44,055 nt of DNA from an uncultured Christensenellaceae bacterium. Its GTDB lineage: Bacteria > Bacillota > Clostridia > Christensenellales > Borkfalkiaceae. Location of the stretch: contig CAJUSA010000016.1 in the NCBI GenBank assembly GCA_910589015.1, forward strand, positions 1-44,055. Reading direction: 5' to 3'. The translations under genes were made by a program, and so were the position numbers. Each line of letters starts with the position of its first letter. The first letter of the stretch is position 1. The notes beneath the pieces were generated by a model, which searched no databases, had not been told where the DNA came from, and saw nothing but the letters and a program-made list of their open reading frames with translations. Below are positions 1 through 7,372 of this stretch, piece after piece.

Positions 1-2
1 CC

Positions 3-130
3 ACGACAAATAACGGAATACCGAAATCTTGTGTCCTTTTCGGGTTTCCACCACGCTTAAAGTGTACAGCCACTTTATACCCGATACGCAAGATACGGCA
101 CTTAACGCGCTGAATAATATTACGGCATAG
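3..130 (+). pseudogene. Decayed C-terminal tail of a tyrosine recombinase/integrase
   Basis: From about position 41 one frame reads VSTTLKVYSHFIPDTQD and stops at 128-130. This matches the end of phage-type tyrosine integrases, where the tyrosine of VYSHF (codon 65-67) is the catalytic nucleophile. Just upstream the family sequence continues in another frame (NNGIPK, about 12-29), and the VSTTL frame has a stop at 11-13, so the gene is frameshifted. The usual LGH motif before VSTTL is degraded. The window begins inside the gene, so its N-terminal part is not visible. The remnant points at the 3' end of the tRNA-Arg gene, the standard place for an integrase beside its attachment site. I infer a relic of an element lying to the left. 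Confidence 0.65.
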
Positions 131-159
131 AAAAACGACCGAGAATTTATCTCGGTCGT
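131..159 (-). terminator. Rho-independent terminator of tRNA-Arg
   Basis: A perfect 9-bp stem (135-143 with 151-159) encloses a 7-nt loop. Read on the minus strand it is followed by five T (131-135). It lies 8 bases past the encoded CCA of the tRNA, as expected for its terminator. Confidence 0.85.
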
Positions 160-166
160 CCACATG

Positions 167-241
167 TGGTGTTCCCGCCGGGAGTCGAACCCGAAATTTG
201 CCCTTAGGAGGGGCATGTTATCTCCATTTAACTACGGAAAC
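167..241 (-). tRNA. tRNA-Arg (anticodon CCT)
   Basis: The minus strand folds as a complete tRNA. The acceptor stem pairs 235-241 with 171-177, with one G-T wobble. The discriminator A is at 170 and an encoded CCA at 167-169. The T arm contains GGTTCGACTCC. The anticodon stem TGCCC/GGGCA encloses the loop CTCCTAA, with the anticodon at 206-208. It reads the AGG arginine codon. It has its own promoter and terminator. Its 3' end faces the integrase remnant, so this gene was probably an attachment site. Confidence 0.95.
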
Positions 242-250
242 ATTGTATTT

Positions 251-279
251 ATCATATCGTATTTCCCCCGAAAAAGCAA
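251..279 (-). promoter_or_regulatory. Sigma-A promoter of tRNA-Arg
   Basis: On the minus strand there is TTGCTT (274-279), a 17-nt spacer and TATGAT (251-256). Nine bases separate the -10 box from the mature tRNA 5' end. Confidence 0.75.
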
Positions 280-340
280 CTGTTTTGCGAAAATTTTACA
301 ATTTAATCCGTTGCGTTCGCTTTCTTTCACAAAAATAAAA

Positions 341-369
341 TTGACTTTTTTTGAAAATTCTGGTAAAAT
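341..369 (+). promoter_or_regulatory. Sigma-A promoter of the acyltransferase-gltS operon
   Basis: TTGACT (341-346), a 17-nt spacer and TAAAAT (364-369) lie about 30 bases upstream of the TTG start at 398. Confidence 0.8.
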
Positions 370-397
370 TCCACTGTTTGAGGAACGGAGGACGGTA

Positions 398-1582
398 TTG
401 AAAGAGCGCAAGAAAAAAAGTAAGTGGGTAAAGCGCAGACACGCAAGAGTGTTTGCTTTTTTGCGCGTAATCATGCGCCCGTTTTGCAGGCTGCGCTACG
501 GGTTTACCGCCGAACGCTGTGATTTGCCTTCCGGTCCGTATCTCATTGTTTCCAACCATCAGGCAACGATGGATCAGTTTTTTTTATCGTTATCGTTTCG
601 TTTCCCCATTTATTTTATCGCTTCCGACGATCTGTTTAACTTAAAAGTATCGCCGCTTATCGAATATCTTGTGGCACCTATTCCGAAGAGTAAATCGTTT
701 GCCGATATTTCGGCGATGATGAACGTGTTCCGCGTTATAAAAGAGGGCGGCGTCGTCGGCGTATGCCCCGAAGGCAACCGTACGATTTCGGGCGGACAGT
801 GGGAAATGGGCGATGCGATCGCTAAACTTGCCAAGGGGCTGAAAGTGCCGCTTGTGATCCATAACGTCTGCGGCGGATACGGCACCGATCCCCGTTGGGG
901 ACACAATGTGCGGAAGGGGCGGATGCGCGGCTTCGTGCGGCGCGTCGTTTCGCCCGAAGAGCTTGCCGCACTGTCCGTAGAAGAAGTTTTTTCGCTCATT
1001 AAAGCCGAATTGACGGTGGACGACACGCAGTCGGGCGTTGCGTTCCGCAGCAGAAAGCGGGCGGAATATATTGAACGTGCGCTCTATCTGTGTCCCGTTT
1101 GCGGCGGTATTTCAACGATTGTTTCCCGAAAAGATCGGTTCCGATGCCGTAACTGCAATACTTCCTCGGTTTATACGCCGTATCTGCATTTATCACCGCC
1201 CGTACGGCAGTACGACCGCATTTACGAATGGTTCGAATGGGAACGGGAAGAGATCGTGAACAGAGTGCTCTCAGGCGAGAGCGTATCGGACAAGGGCATC
1301 CTCTTCCGTGAGAGCGTGAAGTTTCAGAAGAAGAAAAAACTGGCGGGCGACTGCGTGGCGATCGACGCGCACAATCTGACGGTGTCGCATAAACACGGAC
1401 AAAGCGTATATCCGCTTGACGCGATTACCGCCGTGACCATGGTGGGGAAAAAGAAATTCAACTTTTACTATGAAGGAAAAATCTTACAGGTAAAGGGAAA
1501 CAAGCGCTTTTGCGCAATCAAATATGTGCATGTTTTTGACGGCTTACGGCAAAGACGGAGTACGGAAGGAGTAACGGAATGA
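398..1582 (+). CDS. PlsC-type lysophospholipid acyltransferase with C-terminal zinc ribbon
   Basis: This 394-residue protein has the PlsC/glycerolphosphate acyltransferase signature: NHQATMDQ (HX4D, His54 and Asp59), the catalytic pair, and PEGNRT (from Pro124), the phosphate-binding motif. The family transfers an acyl chain to lysophosphatidic acid or a related acceptor at the inner face of the membrane. After the roughly 200-residue catalytic domain comes a four-cysteine zinc ribbon, CPVC (232-235) and CRNC (250-253), then about 140 residues I do not recognise. Typical PlsC proteins end near 200-250 residues, so the tail is an addition. The start is a TTG at 398 with GGAGG at 387-391. An open frame upstream crosses the tRNA and is not coding. 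Its stop overlaps the next gene's ATG (ATGA), so the two are coupled. The acyl acceptor is unknown. Confidence 0.85.
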   Translation: MKERKKKSKWVKRRHARVFAFLRVIMRPFCRLRYGFTAERCDLPSGPYLIVSNHQATMDQFFLSLSFRFPIYFIASDDLFNLKVSPLIEYLVAPIPKSKSFADISAMMNVFRVIKEGGVVGVCPEGNRTISGGQWEMGDAIAKLAKGLKVPLVIHNVCGGYGTDPRWGHNVRKGRMRGFVRRVVSPEELAALSVEEVFSLIKAELTVDDTQSGVAFRSRKRAEYIERALYLCPVCGGISTIVSRKDRFRCRNCNTSSVYTPYLHLSPPVRQYDRIYEWFEWEREEIVNRVLSGESVSDKGILFRESVKFQKKKKLAGDCVAIDAHNLTVSHKHGQSVYPLDAITAVTMVGKKKFNFYYEGKILQVKGNKRFCAIKYVHVFDGLRQRRSTEGVTE

Positions 1583-3081
1583 ATTATACAAATTTGGGCG
1601 TATGGACCGCCCTTATGGTCATCGCGGTGCTGTTGTTGAGTTTATTGCTCGGCAATATTCTGCGGCATTTTATTCCCGCGTTGAAAAAATCGCTGATTCC
1701 CGTTTCGGTGTTGGGTGGCTTGTTGCTTCTGATTATTTCGACGGTCACATATTATTGCGCAGGCGATTACTTTTTCAATCTGCCGCTGTTCGGCGGAAAC
1801 GGCGGCGGCGAACGCATGAGCGGCATGAACGTGCTCGAAGTCATCACTTACCACTGCCTCGGCGTTGGATTCGTTGCCACGGGTCTGCGTTCCTCGAAAA
1901 AGAAATTCGGGAAAAAGCGTGCGGGCGAAATATTCGATTCGGGGCTTGTCACCGTCAACGGTTACCTCGTGCAGGCGTTTGTCGGGCTGGCGATCACGCT
2001 GGTCGGGGCGTATTTGTTGCATACCGACGGGCTGATTTCCGCGGCGGGCATTCTGCTGGCGTTCGGGTTCGGGCAGGGCACGGGGCAGGCGCTCAATTAC
2101 GGCAATATATTCGAGAAGGATTACGGCTTTACGGGGGGGGGTAATTTCGGGTTGACGATCGCCGCGCTCGGGTTCCTCGCCGCTTGTATCGTCGGCGTCA
2201 TTTACATCAACGTCATGCGCCGCAAAGGGCAGATCAAAATCGTAGAACGCGAGAAGGGCAACAGCCTTTCCGATTACGAGGACGAAAACGAAATTTCCAT
2301 TGTATCTTCGATGGATAAACTCACCGTGCAGGTGGCGATCGTGCTTGCGATTTACGCCGCGTCGTTCGGTATCATGTACGGGCTTTCCGCGCTGATTCCC
2401 TCGCTTGCGAACACGCTGTTCGGGTTTAATTTCTTCATCGGCGTGTTGCTGACGCTTCCCGTGAAAGCGGTGCTCAACAAACTCTACGAAAAGAAGATCA
2501 TCAAAAAGCAGATCATCAATAATTTCATGATGGATCGTATCGGCGGATTTGCTTTCGATCTCATGATCGTGGCGGGCGTGGCGGCCATTCAAATTCCGTT
2601 ACTTGCTTCCTACTGGGGCTTGTTGTTGATCTTAGCGGCCGCGGGTGCGCTTGTCACGGTGTTTTATGTGAATTTCGTCTGCAAACGGCAGTTCGGGGCG
2701 TACCGTCATGAACAGTTTCTGGCGTTTTTCGGTATGCTGACGGGCACGGCGAGCACGGGCATGATCTTGCTGCGCGAGATCGACGGAACGTACCGCACCC
2801 CTGCAAGCGAAAATCTTGTTTATCAGAACGTTCCCGCGATGGTGTTCGGGTTCCCGCTCATGTTTTTGGCGACTTACGCGCCGACGAGCGATCTTGCCGC
2901 GCTCATTACTTGCCTGATCGTTGGGGCGGCGTTTGTGGTATTGAATCTTGTGCTGTTCCGTAACCGGATTTTCAAGCGAAAGTCCGTTGCGGAAGGGGCG
3001 GCGGAAAGCGACGGCGCCGAAGAAGGCGCAGCCGGCGCGGAAGAGGCGGAAAGCGCGCCCGACGAACCGAAAACCGAATAA
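1579..3081 (+). CDS. gltS: GltS-like sodium/glutamate symporter family protein
   Basis: This 500-residue integral membrane protein has about ten or more hydrophobic segments and a glycine-rich central stretch (GFGQGTGQALNYG near 172-184). Its N-terminal layout, a first helix followed by SLIPVSVLGGL, resembles GltS carriers, which import glutamate with sodium. The last 35 residues are a hydrophilic tail rich in Ala and Glu, probably cytoplasmic. The start is coupled to the acyltransferase by a 4-bp overlap, with GGAAGGAG upstream. A run of nine G (2133-2141) encodes Thr-Gly-Gly-Gly in frame near residue 185. Loss or gain of one G would truncate the protein. Substrate is inferred from family resemblance only; another organic anion is possible. 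Confidence 0.7.
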   Translation: MNYTNLGVWTALMVIAVLLLSLLLGNILRHFIPALKKSLIPVSVLGGLLLLIISTVTYYCAGDYFFNLPLFGGNGGGERMSGMNVLEVITYHCLGVGFVATGLRSSKKKFGKKRAGEIFDSGLVTVNGYLVQAFVGLAITLVGAYLLHTDGLISAAGILLAFGFGQGTGQALNYGNIFEKDYGFTGGGNFGLTIAALGFLAACIVGVIYINVMRRKGQIKIVEREKGNSLSDYEDENEISIVSSMDKLTVQVAIVLAIYAASFGIMYGLSALIPSLANTLFGFNFFIGVLLTLPVKAVLNKLYEKKIIKKQIINNFMMDRIGGFAFDLMIVAGVAAIQIPLLASYWGLLLILAAAGALVTVFYVNFVCKRQFGAYRHEQFLAFFGMLTGTASTGMILLREIDGTYRTPASENLVYQNVPAMVFGFPLMFLATYAPTSDLAALITCLIVGAAFVVLNLVLFRNRIFKRKSVAEGAAESDGAEEGAAGAEEAESAPDEPKTE

Positions 3082-3082
3082 C

Positions 3083-3114
3083 AAAAAAGAACCCGCAATT
3101 TCGGGTTCTTTTTT
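3083..3114 (+). terminator. Rho-independent terminator after gltS
   Basis: The stem GAACCCG/CGGGTTC has A-T extensions, a 6-nt loop (3096-3101) and a T run (3109-3114), two bases after the stop codon. Confidence 0.9.
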
Positions 3115-3130
3115 ATGAGAATGCGGCAGG

Positions 3131-3156
3131 GATTCCTCGACTTCGCTCGGAATGAC
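3131..3156 (-). repeat. Interspersed GTCAYYCTGAGCG-type repeat unit
   Basis: On the minus strand this reads GTCATTCCGAGCGAAGTCGA and continues GGAATC. It is one of at least four related units in the window (see 3378-3404 and the pair at 7262-7352). It opens a 330-base stretch without a gene (3082-3410). Confidence 0.7.
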
Positions 3157-3175
3157 AGGGGGCAATGACGGAATG

Positions 3176-3233
3176 AATGACAGAGGGGCGAGGACGAAAA
3201 AGCGGAAGGGTCAATGACAGAGGGGCGAGGACG
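3176..3233 (+). repeat. Two direct 21-mers, 37-bp period
   Basis: The 21 bases at 3176-3196 recur at 3213-3233 without a mismatch. The unit is purine-rich and includes AATGACAGAGGGGCGAGG. Nothing protein-like is seen here. Confidence 0.75.
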
Positions 3234-3266
3234 GAAGGGGGAATGAAAGAAAGATTTGTTGCCCTA

Positions 3267-3329
3267 AGCGAACGGTCGGACGAAACAGAACTGTTACCAT
3301 GAGCGAACGGTCGGACGAAACAGAACTGT
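3267..3329 (+). repeat. Two direct 28-mers, 35-bp period
   Basis: A 28-base unit containing GAACGGTCGGACGAAACAG occurs at 3267-3294 and 3302-3329. Each copy is followed by a variant of CACCCTGAG, the start of the interspersed repeat, which recurs at 3329-3338, 3350-3360 and 3378-3388. The block looks like serially duplicated repeat ends. Confidence 0.75.
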
Positions 3330-3377
3330 CACCCTGAGAATAGCATACCTGTCACCCTGTGCACACGAAATATAACT

Positions 3378-3404
3378 GTCACCCTGAGCGCAGTCGAAGG
3401 GTCT
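3378..3404 (+). repeat. Interspersed GTCACCCTGAGCG-type repeat unit
   Basis: GTCACCCTGAGCGCAGTCGA continues GGGTCTG. It ends 7 bases from the stop codon of the convergent hydrolase gene and is inverted relative to the unit at 3131-3156. Confidence 0.75.
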
Positions 3405-3410
3405 GTTGTT

Positions 3411-4310
3411 TCAATACTGCCAAAGCCTTTCGGCGTCGAATCCGAAAACTTGTACGACTTCGAAATAACCGCTGTTGGCGATATCCTGTGAAGAGACGAT
3501 CGCGCCGCCGTTCGCGTCGATATCGATGCCGAAATTTTTATAAGCCTGCCATACGAGGTGACTGCAATGCGTGGCGCGCGGGCGTTCGCCCTGATCCTTT
3601 TTTTCGAAAATGCCGACCGTGAGCGAGTAAGGAATATCGTTCAGCGTTTTTACGGCGGCAACGGCGACTTTGGCGGGATCGATTTGCCCGCGGTATTCGT
3701 CTTTGAGGCGCAGTAGCAAAAAAGCGGCGCATTCTCGAAACCAGTCCGCGCCATTGTAGTTGATTGCACTGTTTACGCCGACGGTGACCGATTCGATCAC
3801 GCTGCCGCTTTGCGCGTCGACGACGAGCGCGGCATGTCCGTGCCGCCAACCGAACGAATGACAGGACGAAGAGAGTAAAATATCGCCGTTTTCGAGCGGG
3901 ACGAGGGGAACGTAACGGGGCGAGCCGTTTTCCGATGCCGCCAGATCGCGCAGCGTGATCGGACTGATTGTTTCGTGTAAGGGCGGGTAGTCGGCAAAGA
4001 AAGCGTCTTGAAAGGCGAGCGCGGCATTCACAAAATCTTCCCGCTTGGGATATTTTTGTTCCAGCCGTGCAAACCCTCGGGCGGAAATGCCTGTCTGGCG
4101 GTATAAACGGAAGTTGTCCTCGTCGGTGCGGCGCTCTTTTTGAAGAACTTCCGCGATGTCTTCGCGCGCGTGGGAAGGGGCGGCGTGCGCCGAGCCTTCG
4201 CATGCGAGGTTGGCGCCGAGCAACGCCGCGATAATCGCCGCGAAAAAGAAGAAGACGGCGAGCAGGATATAACACGTTCTCAACGCTTTTTTTGATCGGT
4301 TCTGTTCCAT
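3411..4310 (-). CDS. YiiX/YebB-like (NlpC/P60 superfamily) cysteine hydrolase, membrane-anchored
   Basis: This 299-residue protein starts with a basic segment and one N-terminal membrane helix (about residues 14-34), so the rest should lie outside the membrane. The segment WRHGHAALVVD carries the catalytic histidine. Near the C-terminus THCSHLVWQAY carries the probable nucleophilic cysteine. This histidine-before-cysteine order is that of the circularly permuted YiiX/YycO branch of NlpC/P60. The family is linked to cell-wall peptides or lipid-modified substrates; the target here is unknown. I chose ATG 4310 over an in-frame TTG at 4328, which lies inside a hairpin. No strong Shine-Dalgarno precedes 4310, only GGAACGGA. 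It has its own strong promoter 33 bases upstream. Confidence 0.75.
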   Translation of the reverse strand: MEQNRSKKALRTCYILLAVFFFFAAIIAALLGANLACEGSAHAAPSHAREDIAEVLQKERRTDEDNFRLYRQTGISARGFARLEQKYPKREDFVNAALAFQDAFFADYPPLHETISPITLRDLAASENGSPRYVPLVPLENGDILLSSSCHSFGWRHGHAALVVDAQSGSVIESVTVGVNSAINYNGADWFRECAAFLLLRLKDEYRGQIDPAKVAVAAVKTLNDIPYSLTVGIFEKKDQGERPRATHCSHLVWQAYKNFGIDIDANGGAIVSSQDIANSGYFEVVQVFGFDAERLWQY

Positions 4311-4318
4311 AAAAAATC

Positions 4319-4338
4319 CGTTCCGCAAGCGGAACGGA
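4319..4338 (-). other. 5' leader hairpin followed by T6, abutting the start codon
   Basis: CCGTTCCGC and GCGGAACGG form a 9-bp stem with a minimal loop. On the minus strand six T follow (4311-4316), then the ATG at 4310. It has the form of a terminator for the upstream lipoprotein gene. It also lies inside, or at the 5' end of, the leader predicted from the promoter at 4343-4371, and covers the only Shine-Dalgarno-like bases. Confidence 0.7.
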
Positions 4339-4342
4339 AATT

Positions 4343-4371
4343 ATTATACTCAAAAAATGCGCGGCTGTCAA
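4343..4371 (-). promoter_or_regulatory. Consensus sigma-A promoter of the YiiX-like gene
   Basis: On the minus strand there is TTGACA (4366-4371), 17 nt and TATAAT (4343-4348), both perfect hexamers. It lies just past the stop codon of the upstream gene. The predicted start is near 4336. Confidence 0.9.
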
Positions 4372-4382
4372 GAAGGGGCGCT

Positions 4383-5039
4383 CTATCCCTGCGATTTTCT
4401 GCGCGCAAGCACTTCGCCCGTTTCGGCGTCGAGCAAAAGAGAGAGCGTGCCGCCCTTCCGATCGATGATCCCGACGTAATAATAATTGCTTTCCCGACGC
4501 AGAAGGCGCACATAAAATTCGCCCGCAAAGCCGTCGTCGCCTGTCATCAGGTCGATTTGTTCGCGTTCGGCTTTGACGGCGCAGCCGAGCGCGTCGCGCA
4601 CGGACAGGGTATCGGGCGTTTTGACGGAAGTCGCCGTCAGCTCGGTTTCCGCGCCGTCGGTGAGCACGCGCAGCGAAACGCTGCCCTCATAAAAGGTTTC
4701 CACACTTTGAGAGAAGAAAAAATCGCCTGCGTAAGTGCGGAACGTCATCTCGCCGCCGATCGAATTTTCGCCCGTGACGTAAACCTCGCACGCGGCAGGG
4801 GCGAGTTCGCCCGTAAGCGAAATTTCCACGACGCGGGTGAGCGGGCAGGGGATTCCGTCGGATATATAGGGATATTCGCGTTCGACGCACGAGAGGGTGA
4901 CGTTGAAGTTTTCGGCTTGCGCGATGAAGATATCGGTTTTCGCTTCCGAAACGTAGGCGTTATAGTCGCGTTTTCCGCAACCGGAAAGCATGGGCAGCAA
5001 CAAAAGGGGAATGAGAATGATAAGACGGCGTTTTTTCAT
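4383..5039 (-). CDS. Hypothetical lipoprotein
   Basis: This 218-residue protein has a basic, hydrophobic leader ending in a lipobox (MLSGC, Cys21), so it should be lipidated and held at the outer face of the membrane. The mature part is mostly predicted beta strand. The C-terminal end (DAETGEVLARRK) resembles the end of PepSY-type domains, which is weak evidence. I do not recognise a family. It lies upstream of the YiiX-like hydrolase on the same strand, 72 bases away. That gene has its own promoter and an intervening terminator-like hairpin, so the two may be expressed separately. Confidence 0.7.
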   Translation of the reverse strand: MKKRRLIILIPLLLLPMLSGCGKRDYNAYVSEAKTDIFIAQAENFNVTLSCVEREYPYISDGIPCPLTRVVEISLTGELAPAACEVYVTGENSIGGEMTFRTYAGDFFFSQSVETFYEGSVSLRVLTDGAETELTATSVKTPDTLSVRDALGCAVKAEREQIDLMTGDDGFAGEFYVRLLRRESNYYYVGIIDRKGGTLSLLLDAETGEVLARRKSQG

Positions 5040-5093
5040 GTTTCTATGTTTATGAAAATACCCGTTAATTCATGACTTTTTTGTTTTATACGG

Positions 5094-5122
5094 TTGCTTT
5101 TTTTTTTCGGGTATGCTAAAAT
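5094..5122 (+). promoter_or_regulatory. Sigma-A promoter upstream of the 5167 gene and guaB
   Basis: TTGCTT (5094-5099), 17 nt and TAAAAT (5117-5122), the latter preceded by TGC as an extended -10. It lies 45 bases upstream of ATG 5167. I see no separate promoter before guaB. Confidence 0.7.
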
Positions 5123-5166
5123 AGATAAAATATTCCAACAGGAAATATGCGGGAAGGCGTGCGACT

Positions 5167-5790
5167 ATGAGGAAACTGGTCGTAAAAACTTCATTCATTA
5201 CGCTCGGAGTATGCTTGATTTTGCTGCTCTCGCTTTTTGGCGTACTCTCGTTGTGCGTTCCTTACGAAATGTCGAAATTTACGGCAAACCTCGGTCTTTA
5301 CACTCTGAGCGGGGATTATGCCTATCAGGAATACGAACGTTCGGGCGATATAAAGTATCTCGCCCGTTCTTTTGAGATCGCGGCAGAACGCGGCGGGGCG
5401 CGCAAAGCGGAAAGCCGTTTTGCGGGTCTCATAGCGCACGAGGATTTCGAGACTTATTGCGCCGAACGCGACGAACAGATGGCGCAGTTGGAAACGCCCC
5501 CTTATAAATATAAGGATTATGTTTACGGACGCGGCGCGCGCGCGAAATACCGCCTTGCCAAAACCGAGGACGAAAAAGAAATCGTGTGCGCGTTTGCGAT
5601 CGAATATACCGAAGATTCATTCCCTGCGGGCAACCCCGTCATGACGCTTGCCGTTGAGGGGGCGTCGAAGCAGGACGGCGCGCTGTGCGCCATGTTGCTC
5701 GAAAAATTACAAAACGGCGGGCGCAATTTTGCGGATAACGCCGATTATACAAGTATCGTAAAAATTTTGGAGGAATTCAAAAATGAGTAA
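5167..5790 (+). CDS. Hypothetical single-pass membrane protein
   Basis: This 207-residue protein has one N-terminal membrane helix (about residues 7-31). Its soluble part is probably outside the membrane and is rich in Ala, Glu, Tyr and charged residues. I do not recognise a family. The middle (DYAYQEYERSG...ARSFEIAAERGG) looks helical and could be a short TPR/Sel1-like repeat region, but this is weak. ATG 5167 has GGGAAGG at 5151-5157. Its last codons overlap guaB by 8 bases and contain guaB's ribosome-binding site (GGAGG), so the genes are transcribed together. Nothing in the sequence links it to purine synthesis. Confidence 0.7.
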   Translation: MRKLVVKTSFITLGVCLILLLSLFGVLSLCVPYEMSKFTANLGLYTLSGDYAYQEYERSGDIKYLARSFEIAAERGGARKAESRFAGLIAHEDFETYCAERDEQMAQLETPPYKYKDYVYGRGARAKYRLAKTEDEKEIVCAFAIEYTEDSFPAGNPVMTLAVEGASKQDGALCAMLLEKLQNGGRNFADNADYTSIVKILEEFKNE

Positions 5791-7237
5791 AATCGTGAAA
5801 GAGGGGCTTACGTTCGACGACGTATTGTTGATTCCGCAGGCATCGGAAGTGCTGCCTTCCGACGTCGATCTCAGAACGAAACTGACGGACAGTATTCTTT
5901 TGAATATTCCCATCATTTCCGCGGCGATGGATACCGTTACCGAAAGCCGTCTTGCGATCGCCATGGCGCGAGAGGGCGGCATGGGCATCATCCATAAAAA
6001 TATGTCGGTCGAAGAGCAAGCCAAAGAGGTCGATAAGGTAAAACGGTCGGAACACGGCGTTATTACCGATCCTTTCTATCTCGAACCCGACAACCTCGTC
6101 CGCGACGCCGTGTCGCTCATGGAACGCTACCGTATCAGCGGCGTGCCGATCACGAAAAACGGCAAACTCGTCGGCATTCTCACCAACCGCGATCTGCGTT
6201 TCGAAACCAACTATGAACAACCGATCAGCAATGTGATGACGAAGGATAATCTTGTTACCGCGCCCGTCGGAACCTCGCTCGAGGACGCGCAGAAGATCCT
6301 CGGCAAGCACAGAATCGAGAAACTGCCCATTGTCGACGGAAAGGGTTTCCTCAAAGGCTTGATCACGATCAAAGATATCGAAAAGAGCATTCAGTACCCT
6401 AATTCCGCACGCGATAAAAACGGCAGACTGCTTGCCGGCGCGGCGGTGGGTACGTCGCCCAACACGATGGAACGCGTCGCTGCGCTCGTCGAGGCAAAGG
6501 TCGACGTCATTTCCATCGATACGGCGCACGGGCATTCCAAATTCGTGTTGCAATATGTGGAAAAAATCAAAAAGGCGTATCCCGATCTGCCGCTCATCGC
6601 GGGCAACGTGGCGACGGCGGGCGCGACCAAGGCGCTCATCGAGGCAGGCGCGGACGTCGTGAAGGTGGGGATCGGCCCCGGTTCGATTTGCACCACGCGC
6701 GTGGTGGCGGGGATCGGCGTGCCGCAGCTCACGGCGGTGATGGATTGCGCCGAACAGGCGGACAAGCTGGGTAAGCGCGTCATTGCCGACGGCGGCATCA
6801 AATATTCGGGCGACATCGTAAAAGCCCTTGCGGCGGGCGGCAGCGCCGTCATGATCGGTTCGATGCTCGCGGGCACGACCGAAAGCCCCGGCGAGATCGA
6901 ACTCTATCAGGGCAGAAGTTTCAAAGTGTACCGCGGTATGGGTTCGCTTTCCGCCATGGCGGCAGGCTCGAAAGACCGTTATTTTCAGGAAAACAACAAG
7001 AAGTTCGTTCCCGAGGGCGTGGAAGGCAGGGTGCCTTACCGCGGATCGGTTTCCGAGATCATCTATCAGATGAAGGGCGGTTTGCGTTCGGGCATGGGCT
7101 ATTGCGGCAAGGGCACGATCGAAGATCTGCGCCTGCATTCCGAGTTCGTGCGCATTACCAACGCGGGGCTTTTGGAAAGCCACCCGCACGATATTTCGAT
7201 CAGCAAAGAAGCGCCGAATTATTCGGTCAGAAATTAA
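5783..7237 (+). CDS. guaB: IMP dehydrogenase
   Basis: This 484-residue, full-length enzyme oxidises IMP to XMP with NAD+, the committed step of GMP synthesis in the cytoplasm. The TIM-barrel domain starts TFDDVLLIPQ and is interrupted by two CBS domains (roughly residues 90-205; phrases SGVPITKNGKLVGILTNRD and KLPIVDGKGFLKGLIT). The catalytic loop GPGSICTTRV carries the nucleophilic Cys303. The mobile flap RGMGS and the later Tyr-Arg region are present. The start codon has GGAGG seven bases upstream, within the preceding gene. guaA follows 135 bases downstream with a repeat element in between. Confidence 0.98.
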   Translation: MSKIVKEGLTFDDVLLIPQASEVLPSDVDLRTKLTDSILLNIPIISAAMDTVTESRLAIAMAREGGMGIIHKNMSVEEQAKEVDKVKRSEHGVITDPFYLEPDNLVRDAVSLMERYRISGVPITKNGKLVGILTNRDLRFETNYEQPISNVMTKDNLVTAPVGTSLEDAQKILGKHRIEKLPIVDGKGFLKGLITIKDIEKSIQYPNSARDKNGRLLAGAAVGTSPNTMERVAALVEAKVDVISIDTAHGHSKFVLQYVEKIKKAYPDLPLIAGNVATAGATKALIEAGADVVKVGIGPGSICTTRVVAGIGVPQLTAVMDCAEQADKLGKRVIADGGIKYSGDIVKALAAGGSAVMIGSMLAGTTESPGEIELYQGRSFKVYRGMGSLSAMAAGSKDRYFQENNKKFVPEGVEGRVPYRGSVSEIIYQMKGGLRSGMGYCGKGTIEDLRLHSEFVRITNAGLLESHPHDISISKEAPNYSVRN

Positions 7238-7261
7238 CAACCTTTTGCGGCGTTGCAAAAC

Positions 7262-7352
7262 GTCACCCTGAGCGAAGCCGAAGGGTCTCACCCTTATGAA
7301 AGCGATGAGATTTTTCGACTTCGTTCGTTTTACTCACTACGCTCAAAATGAC
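7262..7352. repeat. 91-bp palindromic (MITE/REP-like) element between guaB and guaA
   Basis: The left end reads GTCACCCTGAGCG. The right end is the inverted copy, GTCATTTTGAGCG on the minus strand. Each arm continues into a GAAG(C/T)CGAA motif and the inner parts end in GGTCTC and GATGAGA. It is thus two inverted copies of the unit seen at 3131-3156 and 3378-3404. It has no coding capacity. As RNA it could fold into a long hairpin within the guaB-guaA transcript. Confidence 0.75.
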
Positions 7353-7372
7353 AAAACGGAAAGGAGTTATTC

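Noticed and set aside
164..397. N-terminal extension of the acyltransferase frame upstream of 398
   Set aside because: It runs antisense through the tRNA-Arg gene and across both promoters; the PlsC family start and a good ribosome-binding site support TTG 398.
3176..3329. Regularly spaced repeats that might be a CRISPR array
   Set aside because: Only two copies of each of two different units, with 35-37-bp periods and almost no unique spacer; no cas genes nearby.
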